64,000 nt of DNA from NCBI GenBank assembly GCA_900541975.1, contig UQLR01000001.1:1-64000 (forward strand), read 5' to 3'. Positions within the stretch are counted from its first letter, which is position 1, and every line of letters begins with the position of its first letter. This document shows, one piece after another, positions 1-6,291 of this stretch. Made by a program: the position numbers and the translations under genes. This stretch comes from an uncultured Oscillospiraceae bacterium (GTDB lineage: Bacteria; Bacillota; Clostridia; Oscillospirales; Acutalibacteraceae). The notes under the pieces are model-generated. The model saw only the letters and a program-made list of their open reading frames with translations, was not told the DNA's origin and made no database searches.

Positions 1-309
1 TGGATAAATTACTTTGCATTAGGCGCAATGAAAACAGCAATGAATGACATAGACGTACATTTGCGTACAAGACTGCGTGTAATTATCTGGAAACAATGGA
101 AAGTACCGGGCAAACGGCAATGGGGATTGCAAAAACTCGGAATAGGAAAAGACCTTGCAAAACAGACCTCATACATGGGAGACCACTATCAATGGATAGT
201 GACCAAAACGTGTGTTGTCAGAGCAATCTCAAAAGAAAAGCTGACACAGGCAGGACTTGTCAGTTGTTACAATTATTACATGGAACGCCATACTTTGAAG
301 TTATGTTGA
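1..309 (+). CDS. ltrA: Group II intron reverse transcriptase/maturase, C-terminal part
   Basis: The frame is open from base 1 (reading WINYFALGAMKTAMND...) to the stop at 307-309, so the start lies upstream of the window. The conserved maturase region is recognisable: LRTRLRVIIWKQWK, a run of basic residues, then the pattern that ends with a tyrosine-rich tail (YNYYMERHTLKLC). In full-length proteins this region follows the reverse transcriptase domain and helps splicing by binding intron RNA. No HNH endonuclease motif follows, so the visible end belongs to the type without that domain. Whether the rest is intact cannot be seen. Confidence 0.85.
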   Translation, partial: WINYFALGAMKTAMNDIDVHLRTRLRVIIWKQWKVPGKRQWGLQKLGIGKDLAKQTSYMGDHYQWIVTKTCVVRAISKEKLTQAGLVSCYNYYMERHTLKLC

Positions 310-374
310 ACCGCCGTATGCCGAACGGCATGTACGGTGGTGTGAGTGGGGAGAGAAATTCTCCCCTACTCGAT
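306..374 (+). ncRNA. Group II intron domains V and VI
   Basis: Domain V (about 306-344) is the catalytic hairpin of group II introns. Domain VI (about 345-374) normally carries the bulged branch-point adenosine near the 3' splice site. Both hairpins can be drawn by eye and sit in the expected order after the maturase stop codon, which itself lies at the base of domain V. The exact 3' splice site was judged from the typical CTACTCGAT ending and could be off by one or two bases. Confidence 0.8.
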
Positions 375-395
375 TTTTTTCAGAGGGAGGGAACG

Positions 396-890
396 ATGCA
401 TACAGCGTATTTGAAAAAGGTAACCGACCTGAATATGGAAATACTTTCAAAGCTGGACGTGCAATGTATTTTACTTGATATTGACAATACAATAAAAAAG
501 TACGGCGATACAAAGCCCGCTCCAGGTGTGGAGGAATGGGTAGCGCAAATGCGGGGATATGGCGTGCATATTTTACTTTTTTCCAATAATTTTAAAAAAG
601 CGGTTGCGCCTTTTGCAGATACGCTTGGGCTTGATTATCTTGCGTTTTGCTTAAAGCCTTCTCCGCTTGGTTATTTGCGGGCCATACGCAGGTTTCATAT
701 AAGTCGTAAAAACATCCTTGTAGTGGGAGACCAACTTTTTACAGATATTTTTGGCGCAAAGCTATTGGCAATGAAAACTTTGCTTGTCGAGCCGGTGGAT
801 CCCAACAGGGAAGCGGCTACCGTAAAGTTGCGCAGACGCCTGCTTGGCGGGATAAAAAGAAGAATTATCAGTGGAAAACAGCCTTTTTAA
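396..890 (+). CDS. yqeG: YqeG family HAD-type phosphatase
   Basis: A 164-residue HAD superfamily protein of the YqeG (HAD IIIA) family. The nucleophile motif is LLDIDNTI near residue 30, where family members have DLDNTL. Motif II is FSNN, and motif III/IV is VVGDQLFTDIFGA. Family members are about 170 residues, so this start loses little or nothing; the longer open frame from 96 runs through intron sequence and is not credible. GAGGGAGG stands 4-5 bases before ATG 396. YqeG is conserved in Firmicutes; its physiological substrate is not established. The upstream neighbour is the group II intron end and the downstream neighbour is aroQ, 15 bases away, suggesting one transcript. Confidence 0.9.
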   Translation: MHTAYLKKVTDLNMEILSKLDVQCILLDIDNTIKKYGDTKPAPGVEEWVAQMRGYGVHILLFSNNFKKAVAPFADTLGLDYLAFCLKPSPLGYLRAIRRFHISRKNILVVGDQLFTDIFGAKLLAMKTLLVEPVDPNREAATVKLRRRLLGGIKRRIISGKQPF

Positions 891-905
891 CAGGAGGAAA
901 CCAAA

Positions 906-1355
906 ATGGATAAAAAGATTTTACTGCTTTTGGGGCCAAACCTCAATATGGTCGGCACTCGTGAAAAAAATATTTATGGCACGCAGTCCGCGCAAAATAT
1001 AAAAGATCAGGTGATTGCTTATGGAAAAGAAAAAGGTGTTTTGATCGACGTTTTTCAATCCAATCATGAAGGCGCGCTGATAGATGTAATTCATACCGCC
1101 CAAGAGCAGTATGGCGCAGTTGTGATCAACGCGGGGGCACTTACACATTACAGCTATGCGCTGCGCGACGCAATTGCCTGTGTAGATATTCCTTTTATTG
1201 AAGTGCATATGTCAAACATTCATGCCCGGGAAGAATTTCGCCACTGCTCTGTTATTGCACCTGTCTGCAAAGGGCAGATTGCGGGTTTTGGTAAGGATGT
1301 TTATTTTTTAGGGATTGACGCAGTGCTTCTGCTGCAAAAGCAGGAAGTGGGATAA
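906..1355 (+). CDS. aroQ: Type II 3-dehydroquinate dehydratase
   Basis: Third step of the shikimate pathway: reversible dehydration of 3-dehydroquinate to 3-dehydroshikimate. At 149 residues it has the usual length of the dodecameric type II enzyme. Diagnostic motifs are LGPNLNMVG at the N-terminus, IYG with the catalytic tyrosine, [27 protein letters not shown] with the active-site histidine, and [15 protein letters not shown] precedes ATG 906. It lies just before a Xaa-Pro peptidase and efp, the same order as yqhS-yqhT-efp in Bacillus subtilis, so this is a conserved cytoplasmic housekeeping block. Confidence 0.96.
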   Translation: MDKKILLLLGPNLNMVGTREKNIYGTQSAQNIKDQVIAYGKEKGVLIDVFQSNHEGALIDVIHTAQEQYGAVVINAGALTHYSYALRDAIACVDIPFIEVHMSNIHAREEFRHCSVIAPVCKGQIAGFGKDVYFLGIDAVLLLQKQEVG

Positions 1356-1372
1356 AAGGGCGTGTATAACGG

Positions 1373-2449
1373 ATGGAAAGTAGAATTTTAAAGTTACAGG
1401 AGGGGCTGACCCGGCCGGGCGAAGCGGCGCTGGTGCTTTCGGACGTTAACCGTTTTTACCTATCTGGCTTTGCTTCTTCGGCGGGCGCCGTTTTTATCAC
1501 CAGAAAAGCAGCCTGTCTGCTGGTGGATTTTCGTTATGGCGAAGCAGCGCAAAGGCGGGTAAAAGATTTGGATGTAGTCGTTTTTGACAACCTTTCACAG
1601 CAGCTGTGTACGCTTGCAAAAAAGTACAGCGTCAAAAAGGTGTTTTTGGAAAGTGCAACAATTTCTGTAAAACAGGCAAATACATTAAAAAAAAGTTTTC
1701 GCACAATAGATGTTAAAACGGTCTGTGACGATACGCTTGATTTGCTTTTATCCAATATGTGTATGATCAAAAGCAGGGCTGAGATTTTAAAAATAAAGGA
1801 AGCGCAGCGTATTACCGAAGAAGCATATCTGGATATTTTAAACTTTATCAGGCCTGGTATTACAGAGCAAGATATTGCCCTGGAGCTTGAATTTTCCATG
1901 CGCAGGCGCGGAGCGCAGCGCGTGGCTTTTGATTTGATCACAATAGCGGGCAAAAAAACTTCTCTGCCGCATGGTGTTCCGGGAACGAGCGTTGTACGTG
2001 CGGGCGATTTTGTTACAATGGACATTGGCGCTGTGTATGAGGGTTATCACAGCGATATGACGCGAACGGTAGCCGTTAGCCATGTAACAGACAGGCAAAC
2101 AGAAATTTATAATCTTGTCTTGCAGGCCCAGCGCAGTGCGCTTGTAAAAATAAAATCAGGCACAACGGGAAAATGTATTGACCAGGCTGCAAGAGATGTC
2201 ATAGAACAGGCGGGCTACGGACAATGCTACAGGCATGCTACCGGCCATGGGGTGGGATTGCTGATCCATGAAGAACCGCGCCTTTCCCAGGGAAGCAATA
2301 CAATTTTAAGCAGCGGTATGGTTGTTACGGTGGAACCGGGTATTTATCTGCCGGGAGAATTTGGCGTGCGTATTGAAGATATGGTCGCGGTAACCAAAAA
2401 CGGTTGTACAAACCTGACCGGCGTCAGCAAGGAATTGCTTATTCTTTAA
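1373..2449 (+). CDS. Xaa-Pro aminopeptidase-like M24 peptidase
   Basis: A 358-residue M24 family metallopeptidase. Residues 1-125 form the creatinase-like N-terminal domain. The C-terminal pita-bread fold carries the metal ligands: D in TMDIGAVYEGYHSD, the second D in HSDMTR, H in HATGHGVGL, E in VTVEPGIYL and E in VRIEDM. The sequence fits cytoplasmic aminopeptidase P-like enzymes that release N-terminal residues next to proline. It is the yqhT orthologue by position between aroQ and efp. The start ATG 1373 lies 17 bases after the aroQ stop. No signal peptide is seen. Confidence 0.93.
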   Translation: MESRILKLQEGLTRPGEAALVLSDVNRFYLSGFASSAGAVFITRKAACLLVDFRYGEAAQRRVKDLDVVVFDNLSQQLCTLAKKYSVKKVFLESATISVKQANTLKKSFRTIDVKTVCDDTLDLLLSNMCMIKSRAEILKIKEAQRITEEAYLDILNFIRPGITEQDIALELEFSMRRRGAQRVAFDLITIAGKKTSLPHGVPGTSVVRAGDFVTMDIGAVYEGYHSDMTRTVAVSHVTDRQTEIYNLVLQAQRSALVKIKSGTTGKCIDQAARDVIEQAGYGQCYRHATGHGVGLLIHEEPRLSQGSNTILSSGMVVTVEPGIYLPGEFGVRIEDMVAVTKNGCTNLTGVSKELLIL

Positions 2450-2488
2450 ATCTTCTGGAAAACTCTGTAAATTAATTGCGATTAGCTG

Positions 2489-2517
2489 TTGCATTTTTTC
2501 GGTGCAATATGTATAAT
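2489..2517 (+). promoter_or_regulatory. Promoter of efp
   Basis: TTGCAT at 2489 and TATAAT at 2512 are separated by exactly 17 bases, a near-consensus vegetative promoter. The predicted start near 2524 gives a leader of about 58 bases before the efp ribosome binding site. The upstream-most start codon of the efp frame (ATG 2489) falls inside this promoter, so it cannot be the translation start. Confidence 0.75.
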
Positions 2518-2581
2518 GATAATCTGTAAAACAGTAACAGGATCGTACATTGCTGCGATGTATATTGAGGAGGATTTATCT

Positions 2582-3139
2582 ATGATTTCAGCAGGTGATT
2601 TTAGAAACGGCGTTACGTTTGAAATGGACGGGCAGGTTGTTTCTATTATTGAGTTTCAGCATGTAAAACCGGGCAAAGGCGCTGCTTTTGTGAGAACCAA
2701 AATCAGGAACGTAATCACGGGCGCCGTTGTTGAAAAAACCTTTAACCCCAACGACAAATATCCCACAGCTTTTATTGAGAGAAAAGATATGGAATATCTT
2801 TACAGTGATGGAGACCTGTATTATTTTATGGATAGCGAAACCTATGAACAGATTCCAATTAACCAAAACATTCTTTCCGATAACTTTAAGTTTGTAAAGG
2901 AAAATATGACCTGTAAGGTTTTGTCTTATAAAGGGAATGTGTTCGGCGTAGAACCGCCCAATTTTGTCGAGCTGGAAGTAACGAAAACGGAGCCGGGTGT
3001 GAAAGGCGATACGGCAACAAACGTAACAAAACCTGCAATAGTTGAAACCGGGGCGGAGATCAAAGTGCCGATCTTTATTAACGAAGGCGACAGAATTCAG
3101 ATAGATACCCGCACAGGCGAATATATGTCACGCGCATAA
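2582..3139 (+). CDS. efp: Elongation factor P
   Basis: Translation factor that binds between the P and E sites and rescues ribosomes stalled on polyproline. At 185 residues from ATG 2582 it is the standard length. GAGGAGG stands 7-8 bases upstream. The N-terminal KOW-like domain carries the tip loop KPGKGAAF with the lysine at the position modified in other bacteria. The remaining OB domains end RTGEYMSRA, matching the family signature. No modification enzyme is visible in the window. It is expressed from its own promoter and may co-transcribe the next gene. Confidence 0.97.
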   Translation: MISAGDFRNGVTFEMDGQVVSIIEFQHVKPGKGAAFVRTKIRNVITGAVVEKTFNPNDKYPTAFIERKDMEYLYSDGDLYYFMDSETYEQIPINQNILSDNFKFVKENMTCKVLSYKGNVFGVEPPNFVELEVTKTEPGVKGDTATNVTKPAIVETGAEIKVPIFINEGDRIQIDTRTGEYMSRA

Positions 3140-3161
3140 GCGCAGAATAATGGAGGATAAA

Positions 3162-3620
3162 ATGACGCTTACAGAAAAGATTTCTTATATCAAGGGCCTT
3201 ACAGAAGGCCTGAAGCTGGATGAAAACAAGGACGAAGTTAAGGTTATAAAAGCAATATTAGAGCTGCTTGAGGATATGGCGTTGTCTGTTACAGACCTTG
3301 AAACATGCGTTGACGATGTATGCGACCAGCTTGATGCCGTGGATGAAGATCTGGCGGATCTGGAAGAAGATTATTATGATGAAGGCGACCAGCCATGCAG
3401 CTGCTGCGACACGGACGACGAACAGTTTTATGAAGTGACCTGTCCCACCTGTGGGGAAGAAATTTGTCTGCAGGAAGACGTTTTGCTTTGTGGAGAGACA
3501 GAATGCCCCAAATGCGGCGAAAAACTGGAATTTGATTTTTCTGACCTTTTTACAGAGGATGAAGATGAAAAAGGCTGTTCGTGCGACTGCTGCACACAGC
3601 CGGATCATGAAGAAGCCTAA
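3162..3620 (+). CDS. CD1247-type zinc-ribbon protein
   Basis: A 152-residue acidic protein. Residues 1-60 resemble the CD1247 N-terminal domain of Clostridia (ISYIKGLTEGL, then an acidic helix with DLETCVDDVCDQLDAVDEDLADLE). A zinc ribbon follows, with CPTCG about 30 residues before CPKCG. Two further cysteine clusters (CSCCD and CSCDCC) are present. The start is ATG 3162 because GGAGG ends 6 bases upstream; the ATG at 3150 overlaps that site. Function is unknown. Its place directly after efp is typical for this family in Clostridia. It ends just before an intrinsic terminator. Confidence 0.8.
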   Translation: MTLTEKISYIKGLTEGLKLDENKDEVKVIKAILELLEDMALSVTDLETCVDDVCDQLDAVDEDLADLEEDYYDEGDQPCSCCDTDDEQFYEVTCPTCGEEICLQEDVLLCGETECPKCGEKLEFDFSDLFTEDEDEKGCSCDCCTQPDHEEA

Positions 3621-3651
3621 AAACCCCCTGTGCAAAAACGAACCATATCTG

Positions 3652-3685
3652 CACCCTTCGAATACTATATTCGAGGGGTGTTTTT
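3652..3685 (+). terminator. Intrinsic terminator whose 3' arm carries the yunB ribosome binding site
   Basis: CACCCTTCGAATA (3652-3664) pairs over 13 bp (one G-T) with TATTCGAGGGGTG (3668-3680) across a 3-base loop, and TTTTT follows. The 3' arm contains GAGGGG, the only Shine-Dalgarno-like sequence before yunB ATG 3686. The hairpin therefore both ends the efp transcript and would hide the yunB binding site in any read-through RNA. Confidence 0.85.
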
Positions 3686-4330
3686 ATGCGCAGACGAAGA
3701 AAAAGACGGCGAAAAACCAGTGTTTTCAAACGCATCTTTATCTTGCTAGTACTGCTGTCTGCGGCGTCGTTTCTGTTTTTGGAATTGCAGGTAAGGCCTA
3801 TGATTCTTAATTTGACAGAAATTAAAGCGCAGGCGCTTGCCACTGAAGCCGTTAACAAGGCGGTTGAAGCACAGCAGCTGGAATCAGATTTTACATATGA
3901 AGACCTGGTGGAAGTTCAGTATTCAGGCAGTAACGCGGTTCAGAGCATTTCTGCCAATACGGTAAACATTAACGCTTTAAAGGCCGCATATTCTTTAAGC
4001 GCACAGGAAGAAATTGATCAGCTGCGGCATAGGGAAATTCAATTTTACACAGGAGATTTGTCGGGAATAGACCTCTTGCGCGGGCTCGGCCCAATCATCA
4101 AAGTCCGGTTGAATTTTTCGAGCAGTATTGAAACGAACGTGACAAGCCAGTTTATTTCTGCGGGAATCAATCAGACGCAGCATATTATTGAACTGGAAAT
4201 CAAAGCGGAGATATACCTGACCTCCGATGGAGCGATCCCCAATGTCGAGGTTGTTACAAATGTGCCGGTTGCAGAGACTGTTATTGTTGGAACAACGCCT
4301 ACATTGTATGCCAGCAGATTCATGTCTTAA
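3686..4330 (+). CDS. yunB: Sporulation protein YunB
   Basis: A 214-residue protein of the YunB family, a mother-cell sporulation gene in Bacillus. The N-terminus is strongly basic (MRRRRKRRRK) and followed by one membrane segment (FILLVLLSAASFLFLEL, about residues 17-33). The rest is predicted to lie outside the membrane and contains the family pattern VRPMILNLTEIKAQALATEAVN and the late segment IPNVEVVTNVPVAETVI. Its biochemical role is not known. The start overlaps a terminator structure, which should silence translation from vegetative read-through. No convincing sporulation-sigma promoter could be read with confidence. Confidence 0.9.
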   Translation: MRRRRKRRRKTSVFKRIFILLVLLSAASFLFLELQVRPMILNLTEIKAQALATEAVNKAVEAQQLESDFTYEDLVEVQYSGSNAVQSISANTVNINALKAAYSLSAQEEIDQLRHREIQFYTGDLSGIDLLRGLGPIIKVRLNFSSSIETNVTSQFISAGINQTQHIIELEIKAEIYLTSDGAIPNVEVVTNVPVAETVIVGTTPTLYASRFMS

Positions 4331-4363
4331 TTGTAAATTTATGCTGCAATTCCCTGTCAACCC

Positions 4364-4392
4364 TTGAAGATAAACTCTATATATGGTATGAT
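4364..4392 (+). promoter_or_regulatory. Promoter of the miaB-mutSL operon
   Basis: TTGAAG at 4364 and TATGAT at 4387 are spaced by 17 bases. Transcription would start near 4399, leaving only about 5 bases before the upstream TTG at 4404. That supports the downstream TTG at 4428 as the miaB start. Confidence 0.65.
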
Positions 4393-4427
4393 AAACGATA
4401 AAGTTGACAGATTGGGGGCATTATGTA

Positions 4428-5837
4428 TTGCCTGAGGATATAAAGCAAAAATATATAGCGGGCAGCATGGAAGAATATATGCAGCTTGTTGCGGAGATTA
4501 TGTGCGTTCGCGCCAGAGGGAAGCGTCCGCTTGCCTATGTACGTACCTACGGTTGCCAGCAGAATGTCGCAGACAGTGAAAAGATCAGGGGAATGTTGGC
4601 AAAAATGGGGTATACCTTTACCGAAACGCCGCAGGATGCGGATTTTATAATTTTTAATACCTGCGCGGTACGGGAACACGCCGAAGACCGGGTATTTGGA
4701 AATGTAGGTGCGCTTAAGGCAATCAAGCAAAAACACCCTTCCGTTTTAATTGCATTATGCGGCTGCATGATGGAGCAGCCGCATATAGCCGAAAGGATAT
4801 ATAAAAGCTTTCCATTTGTAGGCCTTGTTTTTGGTACGCACTTTCTGCACCGCTTTCCGGAGCTTTTATATAAAAGCCTGTTTATCGGAAAGCGTATTTT
4901 TGTCCGCGGTGAAGACGACCGCCTTGTGCACGAAGGGCTTCCCATAAAACGCGACGGAGACTTCAAAGGCTGGCTGCCTGTTATGTATGGGTGTGATAAT
5001 TTTTGTTCCTATTGTATTGTTCCTTATGTACGCGGAAGGGAACGCAGCCGCCGTGAGTGCGATATATTACAGGAGGCAAAGGAGCTGATTGGCGCGGGCT
5101 ACAGGGATATTACGCTGCTTGGGCAAAACGTAAATTCCTACGGGAAAGGCCTGCCGGAGCGCACTTCTTTTTCCAGCCTTCTTTCCAAAATTGATCAGAT
5201 AGATGGCGAATATTGGCTGCGTTTTATGACGTCGCATCCAAAGGACTGCACAAAAGAATTGATTGATACAATTGCGCAAAGCCGGCATATCAGCAAGCAT
5301 TTGCATTTGCCGTTTCAGTCGGGGAGCGATAAAATTTTGCAGCAAATGAACAGGCGTTACACGCGCCAGTCGTATTTGTCCATTGTAAATTACGCAAAGG
5401 AAAAAATTCCCGGACTTTCGCTTACAAGCGACGTTATTGTGGGTTTTCCCGGTGAAACTTACGAAGATTTTAAGGAAACGCTTTCTTTGGTGCGCCAGGT
5501 TGGTTTTACGTCGCTGTTTACATTTATTTATTCGCCGCGCGTTGGCACGCCTGCTGCAAGAATGGAGGATCCTGTGCCATATGCGGAAAAATCCAAATGG
5601 TTCAGCGAGCTTTTGCAGGTACAGGAAGAAATCGCGGCGCAGCGGTGCGCTTCTATGGTCGGGCAAACGCAAAAAGTGCTGATTGAAGGAAAAACAGGGA
5701 AAGGAAACGTATTATCGGCCCGTACATCAGGCAATATAATTGTGGAGCTGGAAGGTGACGATGCGCTGATTGGTACGTTTGCAAGCGTGCAGATTACACA
5801 GGCGCGCAACTGGATATTAAAAGGCATACTGGTTTAA
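4428..5837 (+). CDS. miaB: tRNA-2-methylthio-N6-dimethylallyladenosine synthase MiaB
   Basis: Radical-SAM methylthiotransferase that adds a methylthio group to i6A37 of tRNAs reading UNN codons. Domain order is standard: UPF0004 N-terminal domain with cluster cysteines in YGCQQN, FNTCAVRE and CGCM; radical-SAM core with CDNFCSYCIVP (CxxxCxxC); C-terminal TRAM domain from about residue 400. I chose TTG 4428 because GGGGG lies 9 bases upstream and the promoter leaves almost no leader for TTG 4404, which would add 8 residues. Its partner MiaA, which makes the i6A substrate, is encoded downstream in the same gene run. Confidence 0.95.
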   Translation: MPEDIKQKYIAGSMEEYMQLVAEIMCVRARGKRPLAYVRTYGCQQNVADSEKIRGMLAKMGYTFTETPQDADFIIFNTCAVREHAEDRVFGNVGALKAIKQKHPSVLIALCGCMMEQPHIAERIYKSFPFVGLVFGTHFLHRFPELLYKSLFIGKRIFVRGEDDRLVHEGLPIKRDGDFKGWLPVMYGCDNFCSYCIVPYVRGRERSRRECDILQEAKELIGAGYRDITLLGQNVNSYGKGLPERTSFSSLLSKIDQIDGEYWLRFMTSHPKDCTKELIDTIAQSRHISKHLHLPFQSGSDKILQQMNRRYTRQSYLSIVNYAKEKIPGLSLTSDVIVGFPGETYEDFKETLSLVRQVGFTSLFTFIYSPRVGTPAARMEDPVPYAEKSKWFSELLQVQEEIAAQRCASMVGQTQKVLIEGKTGKGNVLSARTSGNIIVELEGDDALIGTFASVQITQARNWILKGILV

Positions 5838-5853
5838 AACAGGAGGAAGAAAA

Positions 5854-6258
5854 ATGGATACGATAGAGTTGGCAAGGGAAATAGGCAAGGCGCTTCAGCA
5901 GGAGGACTGTTTTGTAAAACTGCAGATTGCAAAGCAGCAAAGTGATGAGGACCAGCAGCTTCAGCAGATGATCGGCGAATTTAATTTAAAACGCATGGCG
6001 ATCAACAATGAAGCTTCCAAACCCGACAGGGACGACCAAAAACTGCAGGAGTTGAACAGGGAAATGCGTGCTGTGTATGCAGAGATTATGAAAAATGAAA
6101 ACATGCAGGCATATAATACGCATAAGCAGACGCTGGATACGCTTTTGCAAAGAATTTTTGCCATTATTACGCAATCTTCGGAAGGAGAAGACCCCATGAC
6201 GGCAGACTACACGCCAGGCTGTTCCGGAAGCTGTTCCAGTTGTTCCGGCTGCCATTGA
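5854..6258 (+). CDS. ymcA: YlbF/YmcA family protein with cysteine-rich tail
   Basis: A 134-residue helical protein of the YlbF/YmcA family. In Bacillus these proteins form the Y-complex with YaaT that steers RNase Y and development. Position between miaB and mutS matches ymcA in Bacillus subtilis (ymcB-ymcA-cotE-mutS), so it is assigned as ymcA by synteny. The body (residues 1-110) is largely helical with little else distinctive. The C-terminus is unusual: GCSGSCSSCSGCH, four closely spaced cysteines and a final histidine, suited to metal or Fe-S binding. AGGAGG precedes ATG 5854. No cotE is present here. Confidence 0.82.
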   Translation: MDTIELAREIGKALQQEDCFVKLQIAKQQSDEDQQLQQMIGEFNLKRMAINNEASKPDRDDQKLQELNREMRAVYAEIMKNENMQAYNTHKQTLDTLLQRIFAIITQSSEGEDPMTADYTPGCSGSCSSCSGCH

Positions 6259-6291
6259 TAAAAACCAGCGGTAAAGAGGTGAAAAAGCACA

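Larger units (their letters stand above)
1..374 (+). mobile_element. 3' end of a group II intron (truncated by window start)
   Basis: The stretch holds the C-terminal coding part of a group II intron reverse transcriptase/maturase followed directly by the intron's catalytic RNA end. Positions 306-344 fold as domain V: the arms GAACCGCCGTATGCC and GGCATGTACGGTGGT close on a short loop. Positions 345-374 form domain VI, with GTGGGGAGA pairing with TCTCCCCTAC, ending CTACTCGAT. This order is that of bacterial ORF-containing group II introns. The 5' part lies outside the window. The exon resumes around 375, immediately before the ribosome binding site of yqeG. Confidence 0.85.

Noticed and set aside
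96..395. Long upstream extension of the yqeG reading frame (264 residues in all)
   Set aside because: The extension runs through group II intron domains V and VI and has no family similarity; a good ribosome binding site precedes ATG 396.
921..1208. Opposite-strand ORF inside aroQ, as an example of many long antisense frames
   Set aside because: These frames mirror real genes, lack ribosome binding sites and show no family motifs.
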